Positions 59,842-64,000 of a DNA stretch of 64,000 nt are shown piece after piece. The stretch spans positions 387,501 through 451,500 of the forward strand of contig NW_026731624.1 of the NCBI RefSeq assembly GCF_028476545.1. The letters are read 5' to 3'. Source of the DNA: Physella acuta. Its lineage: Eukaryota; Mollusca; Gastropoda; Physidae. The notes beneath the pieces were generated by a model that saw only the letters and a list, made by a program, of their open reading frames with translations, was not told the DNA's origin and did not search any database. Position 1 is the stretch's first letter. Every line of letters begins with the position of its first letter. Position numbers and translations under genes: made by a program.

Positions 59842-60349
59842 GATGTGCACCTCAAGCAAGCGTACATAAACGACTATGCAGCATCTAGCTGGTTACACGA
59901 AGCCTATTCATTAGAGCATACATACCTATTTAACTTTTTCCTCCAACCTCTGTTGATTCCAGTCGTTATTGATGAAAAAAGTTTTCATACAAGTAGCATG
60001 CTTCGATGGTCAAGGAAGCGAATAAACAATTACAACATACATTCTTGTACAAAAGTACTGTCATTTGTAAACATGTTTCAATGTCACGCTTAAAAGCGAA
60101 CACCACGTACGGTATACAATATAGTGAGAAGTTGCTTGGCCGCTTGTGTTATTTAAAAAAAAAATATCTACTGTCTCTTTAAAATATGCTTATTTTAAAA
60201 CAAAACAGTATTCATGAAATCAAAAGACTTGTAAAAACTGCCAAGAGCCGTATGTAGTGATCACAATTAAGCTATGAGCAGCTTGCTTTTAAATATCAGT
60301 AACTAATATATTTTTATTAAAAAGGCTGCGGGTAAAAAGAGAGCCAAAA

Positions 60350-60422
60350 TGGAGCTGCGGGGTATCGATCCCCGTACCTCTCACATGCAAAGCGAGCGCT
60401 CTACCACTTGAGCTACAACCCC
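60350..60422 (-). tRNA. tRNA-Ala (TGC), copy 12
   Basis: Identical to the consensus TGC gene. Confidence 0.95.
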
Positions 60423-60741
60423 TGTTGTCTATCATGGCGAAAATGTATTCAATGTTGTCCAGACCCTCCAGCGTTTGACTTGGCCAACACGTGAGAACAG
60501 ATTAATCTTTCGAAGGAAAAACAGATTTTGTTTTAATTTCAGTGCCTATTTTGTCTTTGTAAGTATTGGGGTCGAGATGTTTCAAAATAGGTAGCATACT
60601 GCCACCAGTAGATGGTACTTGAAGTTGCTTAAAACACATTAACTAAAATCATCTATATCCGGTAGGAAAACATGATTTGCACTCAAAAGGCATACACACA
60701 AAGTGGATAAAACCTATTATATTAAAAAAAAGTAGTATCAC

Positions 60742-60814
60742 TGGAGCAGCGGGGTATCGATTCCCGTACCTCTCACATGCTAAGCGAGTGCTCTACCACT
60801 TGAGCTACAACCCC
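60742..60814 (-). tRNA. tRNA-Ala (AGC), copy 12, type C
   Basis: Same three linked changes as AGC copy 4; 2916 bp from AGC copy 9. Confidence 0.87.
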
Positions 60815-61320
60815 GATGTACACCTCAAGCAAGCGTACATAAACGACTATGCAGCATCTAGCTGGTTACACGAAGCCTATTCATTAGAGCATACATACCT
60901 ATTTAACTTTTTCCTCCAACCTCTGTTGATTCCAGTCGTTATTGATGAAAAAAGTTTTCATACAAGTAGCATGCTTCGATGGTCAAGGAAGCGAATAAAC
61001 AATTACAACATACATTCTTGTACAAAAGTACTGTCATTTGTAAACATGTTTCAATGTCACGCTTAAAAGCGAACACCACGTACGGTATACAATATGGTGA
61101 GAAGTTGCTTGGCCGCTTGTGTTATTTAAAAAAAATATCTACTGTCTCTTTAAAATATGCTTATTTTAAAACAAAACAGTATTCATGAAATCAAAAGACT
61201 TGTAAAAACTGCACAGAGCCGTATGTAGTGATCACAATTAAGCTATGAGCAGCTTGCTTTTAAATATCAGTAACTAATATATTTTTATTAAAAAGGCTGC
61301 GGGTAAAAAGAGAGCCAAAA

Positions 61321-61393
61321 TGGAGCTGCGGGGTATCGATCCCCGTACCTCTCACATGCAAAGCGAGCGCTCTACCACTTGAGCTACAACCCC
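61321..61393 (-). tRNA. tRNA-Ala (TGC), copy 13
   Basis: Identical to the consensus TGC gene. Confidence 0.95.
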
Positions 61394-61711
61394 TGTTGTC
61401 TATCATGGCGAAAATGTATTCAATGTTGTCCAGACCCTCCAGCGTTTGACTTGGCCAACACGTGAGAACAGATTAATCTTTCGAAGGAAAAACGGATTTT
61501 GTTTTAATTTCAGTGCCTATTTTGTCTTTGTAAGTATTGGGGTCGAGATGTTTCAAAATAGGTAGCATACTGCCACCAGTAGATGGTACTTGAAGTTGCT
61601 TAAAACACATTAACTAAAATCATCTATATCCGGTAGGAAAACATGATTTGCACTCAAAAGGCATACACACAAAGTGGATAAAACCTATTATATTAAAAAA
61701 AGTAGTATCAC

Positions 61712-61784
61712 TGGAGCAGCGGGGTATCGATTCCCGTACCTCTCACATGCTAAGCGAGTGCTCTACCACTTGAGCTACAACCCC
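61712..61784 (-). tRNA. tRNA-Ala (AGC), copy 13, type C
   Basis: Same three linked changes as AGC copy 4; 2916 bp from AGC copy 10. Confidence 0.87.
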
Positions 61785-62291
61785 GATGTACACCTCAAGC
61801 AAGCGTACATAAACGACTATGCAGCATCTAGCTGGTTACACGAAGCCTATTCATTAGAGCATACATACCTATTTAACTTTTTCCTCCAACCTCTGTTGAT
61901 TCCAGTCGTTATTGATGAAAAAAGTTTTCATACAAGTAGCATGCTTCGATGGTCAAGGAAGCGAATAAACAATTACAACATACATTCTTGTACAAAAGTA
62001 CTGTCATTTGTAAACATGTTTCAATGTCACGCTTAAAAGCGAACACCACGTACGGTATACAATATGGTGAGAAGTTGCTTGGCCGCTTGTGTTATTTAAA
62101 AAAAAATATCTACTGTCTCTTTAAAATATGCTTATTTTAAAACAAAACAGTATTCATGAAATCAAAAGACTTGTAAAAACTGCACAGAGCCGTATGTAGT
62201 GATCACAATTAAGCTATGAGCAGCTTGCTTTTAAATATCAGTAACTAATATATTTTTATTAAAAAGGCTGCGGGTAAAAAGAGAGCCAAAA

Positions 62292-62364
62292 TGGAGCTGC
62301 GGGGTATCGATCCCCGTACCTCTCACATGCAAAGCGAGCGCTCTACCACTTGAGCTACAACCCC
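62292..62364 (-). tRNA. tRNA-Ala (TGC), copy 14
   Basis: Identical to the consensus TGC gene. Confidence 0.95.
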
Positions 62365-62683
62365 TGTTGTCTATCATGGCGAAAATGTATTCAATGTTGT
62401 CCAGACCCTCCAGCGTTTGACTTGGCCAACACGTGAGAACAGATTAATCTTTCGAAGGAAAAACGGATTTTGTTTTAATTTCAGTGCCTATTTTGTCTTT
62501 GTAAGTATTGGGGTCGAGATGTTTCAAAATAGGTAGCATACTGCCACCAGTAGATGGTACTTGAAGTTGCTTAAAACACATTAACTAAAATCATCTATAT
62601 CGGGTAGGAAAACATGATTTGCACTCAAAAGGCATACACACAAAGTGGATAAAACCTATTATATTAAAAAAAAGTAGTATCAC

Positions 62684-62756
62684 TGGAGCAGCGGGGTATC
62701 GATCCCCGTACCTCTCACATGCTAAGCGAGCGCTCTACCACTTGAGCTACAGCCCC
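62684..62756 (-). tRNA. tRNA-Ala (AGC), copy 14, type A
   Basis: Intact T-stem; 2915 bp from AGC copy 11, with the ATATCGGG spacer variant. Confidence 0.93.
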
Positions 62757-63264
62757 GATGTGCACCTCAAGCAAGCGTACATAAACGACTATGCAGCATC
62801 TAGCTGGTTACACGAAGCCTATTCATTAGAGCATACATACCTATTTAACTTTTTCCTCCAACCTCTGTTGATTCCAGTCGTTATTGATGAAAAAAGTTTT
62901 CATACAAGTAGCATGCTTCGATGGTCAAGGAAGCGAATAAACAATTACAACATACATTCTTGTACAAAAGTACTGTCATTTGTAAACATGTTTCAATGTC
63001 ACGCTTAAAAGCGAACACCACGTACGGTATACAATATAGTGAGAAGTTGCTTGGCCGCTTGTGTTATTTAAAAAAAAAATATCTACTGTCTCTTTAAAAT
63101 ATGCTTATTTTAAAACAAAACAGTATTCATGAAATCAAAAGACTTGTAAAAACTGCCAAGAGCCGTATGTAGTGATCACAATTAAGCTATGAGCAGCTTG
63201 CTTTTAAATATCAGTAACTAATATATTTTTATTAAAAAGGCTGCGGGTAAAAAGAGAGCCAAAA

Positions 63265-63337
63265 TGGAGCTGCGGGGTATCGATCCCCGTACCTCTCACA
63301 TGCAAAGCGAGCGCTCTACCACTTGAGCTACAACCCC
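63265..63337 (-). tRNA. tRNA-Ala (TGC), copy 15
   Basis: Identical to the consensus TGC gene. Confidence 0.95.
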
Positions 63338-63656
63338 TGTTGTCTATCATGGCGAAAATGTATTCAATGTTGTCCAGACCCTCCAGCGTTTGACTTGGCC
63401 AACACGTGAGAACAGATTAATCTTTCGAAGGAAAAACAGATTTTGTTTTAATTTCAGTGCCTATTTTGTCTTTGTAAGTATTGGGGTCGAGATGTTTCAA
63501 AATAGGTAGCATACTGCCACCAGTAGATGGTACTTGAAGTTGCTTAAAACACATTAACTAAAATCATCTATATCCGGTAGGAAAGCATGATTTGCACTCA
63601 AAAGGCATACACACAAAGTGGATAAAACCTATTATATTAAAAAAAAGTAGTATCAC

Positions 63657-63729
63657 TGGAGCAGCGGGGTATCGATTCCCGTACCTCTCACATGCTAAGC
63701 GAGTGCTCTACCACTTGAGCTACAACCCC
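63657..63729 (-). tRNA. tRNA-Ala (AGC), copy 15, type C
   Basis: Same three linked changes as AGC copy 4; the last complete tRNA gene before the window ends. Confidence 0.87.
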
Positions 63730-64000
63730 GATGTACACCTCAAGCAAGCGTACATAAACGACTATGCAGCATCTAGCTGGTTACACGAAGCCTATTCATT
63801 AGAGCATACATACCTATTTAACTTTTTCCTCCAACCTCTGTTGATTCCAGTCGTTATTGATGAAAAAAGTTTTCATACAAGTAGCATGCTTCGATGGTCA
63901 AGGAAGCGAATAAACAATTACAACATACATTCTTGTACAAAAGTACTGTCATTTGTAAACATGTTTCAATGTCACGCTTAAAAGCGAACACCACGTACGG

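Noticed and set aside
49654-63729. Initiator-like A54 and A60 in the T-loop (ATCGATA) of all tRNA copies
   Set aside because: I recall the same T-loop in known insect tRNA-Ala (Bombyx), so it looks like a normal invertebrate alanine feature; anticodons and G3:U70 confirm alanine.

Overview
The window is animal nuclear DNA from an invertebrate, most likely a mollusc and perhaps a gastropod. It holds two recognisable intron-containing genes, many minisatellites, several small DNA transposons and a long tandem array of alanine tRNA genes. The phylum is an inference: the ADAR is clearly of the ADAR2 type, the cyclin T is animal-like, and the tRNA-Ala T-loop resembles the form I recall from other invertebrates. 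Nothing in the window fixes the species.

Layout. 1-18.6 kb is gene-poor and dominated by more than twenty unrelated minisatellite arrays with units of about 12 to 110 bp. The largest are a 59-bp array (1585-3851), a 42-bp array (6022-7333), a 30-bp array (10520-11632) and a 21-bp array (13718-14240). Long ORFs there are repeat artefacts. 19659-28230 (+) carries seven coding exons of an ADAR2-type RNA adenosine deaminase with two dsRBDs and a complete catalytic domain; its 5' end was not found. 32775-44520 (-) carries a cyclin T gene (P-TEFb subunit) of eleven exons whose splice phases all agree. The two genes converge tail to tail, with candidate poly(A) signals only about 130 bp apart. Introns and flanks contain hAT-like and Harbinger-like MITEs and a foldback element (45418-47213). 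49207-49329 is a pure TA tract, and 49330 to the window end is a tandem array of about 972-bp units. Each unit carries one tRNA-Ala(TGC) and one tRNA-Ala(AGC) gene on the minus strand, giving 30 tRNA genes. Diagnostic variants show a higher-order repeat of three units (about 2.92 kb).

Functional links. ADAR2 acts on double-stranded RNA in the nucleus, and cyclin T with CDK9 promotes transcription elongation. The tail-to-tail arrangement and the inverted repeats nearby could make dsRNA, but this is inference. The most unusual structure is the homogenised tRNA-Ala array with its higher-order organisation and apparent sequence exchange between the two isoacceptor genes.
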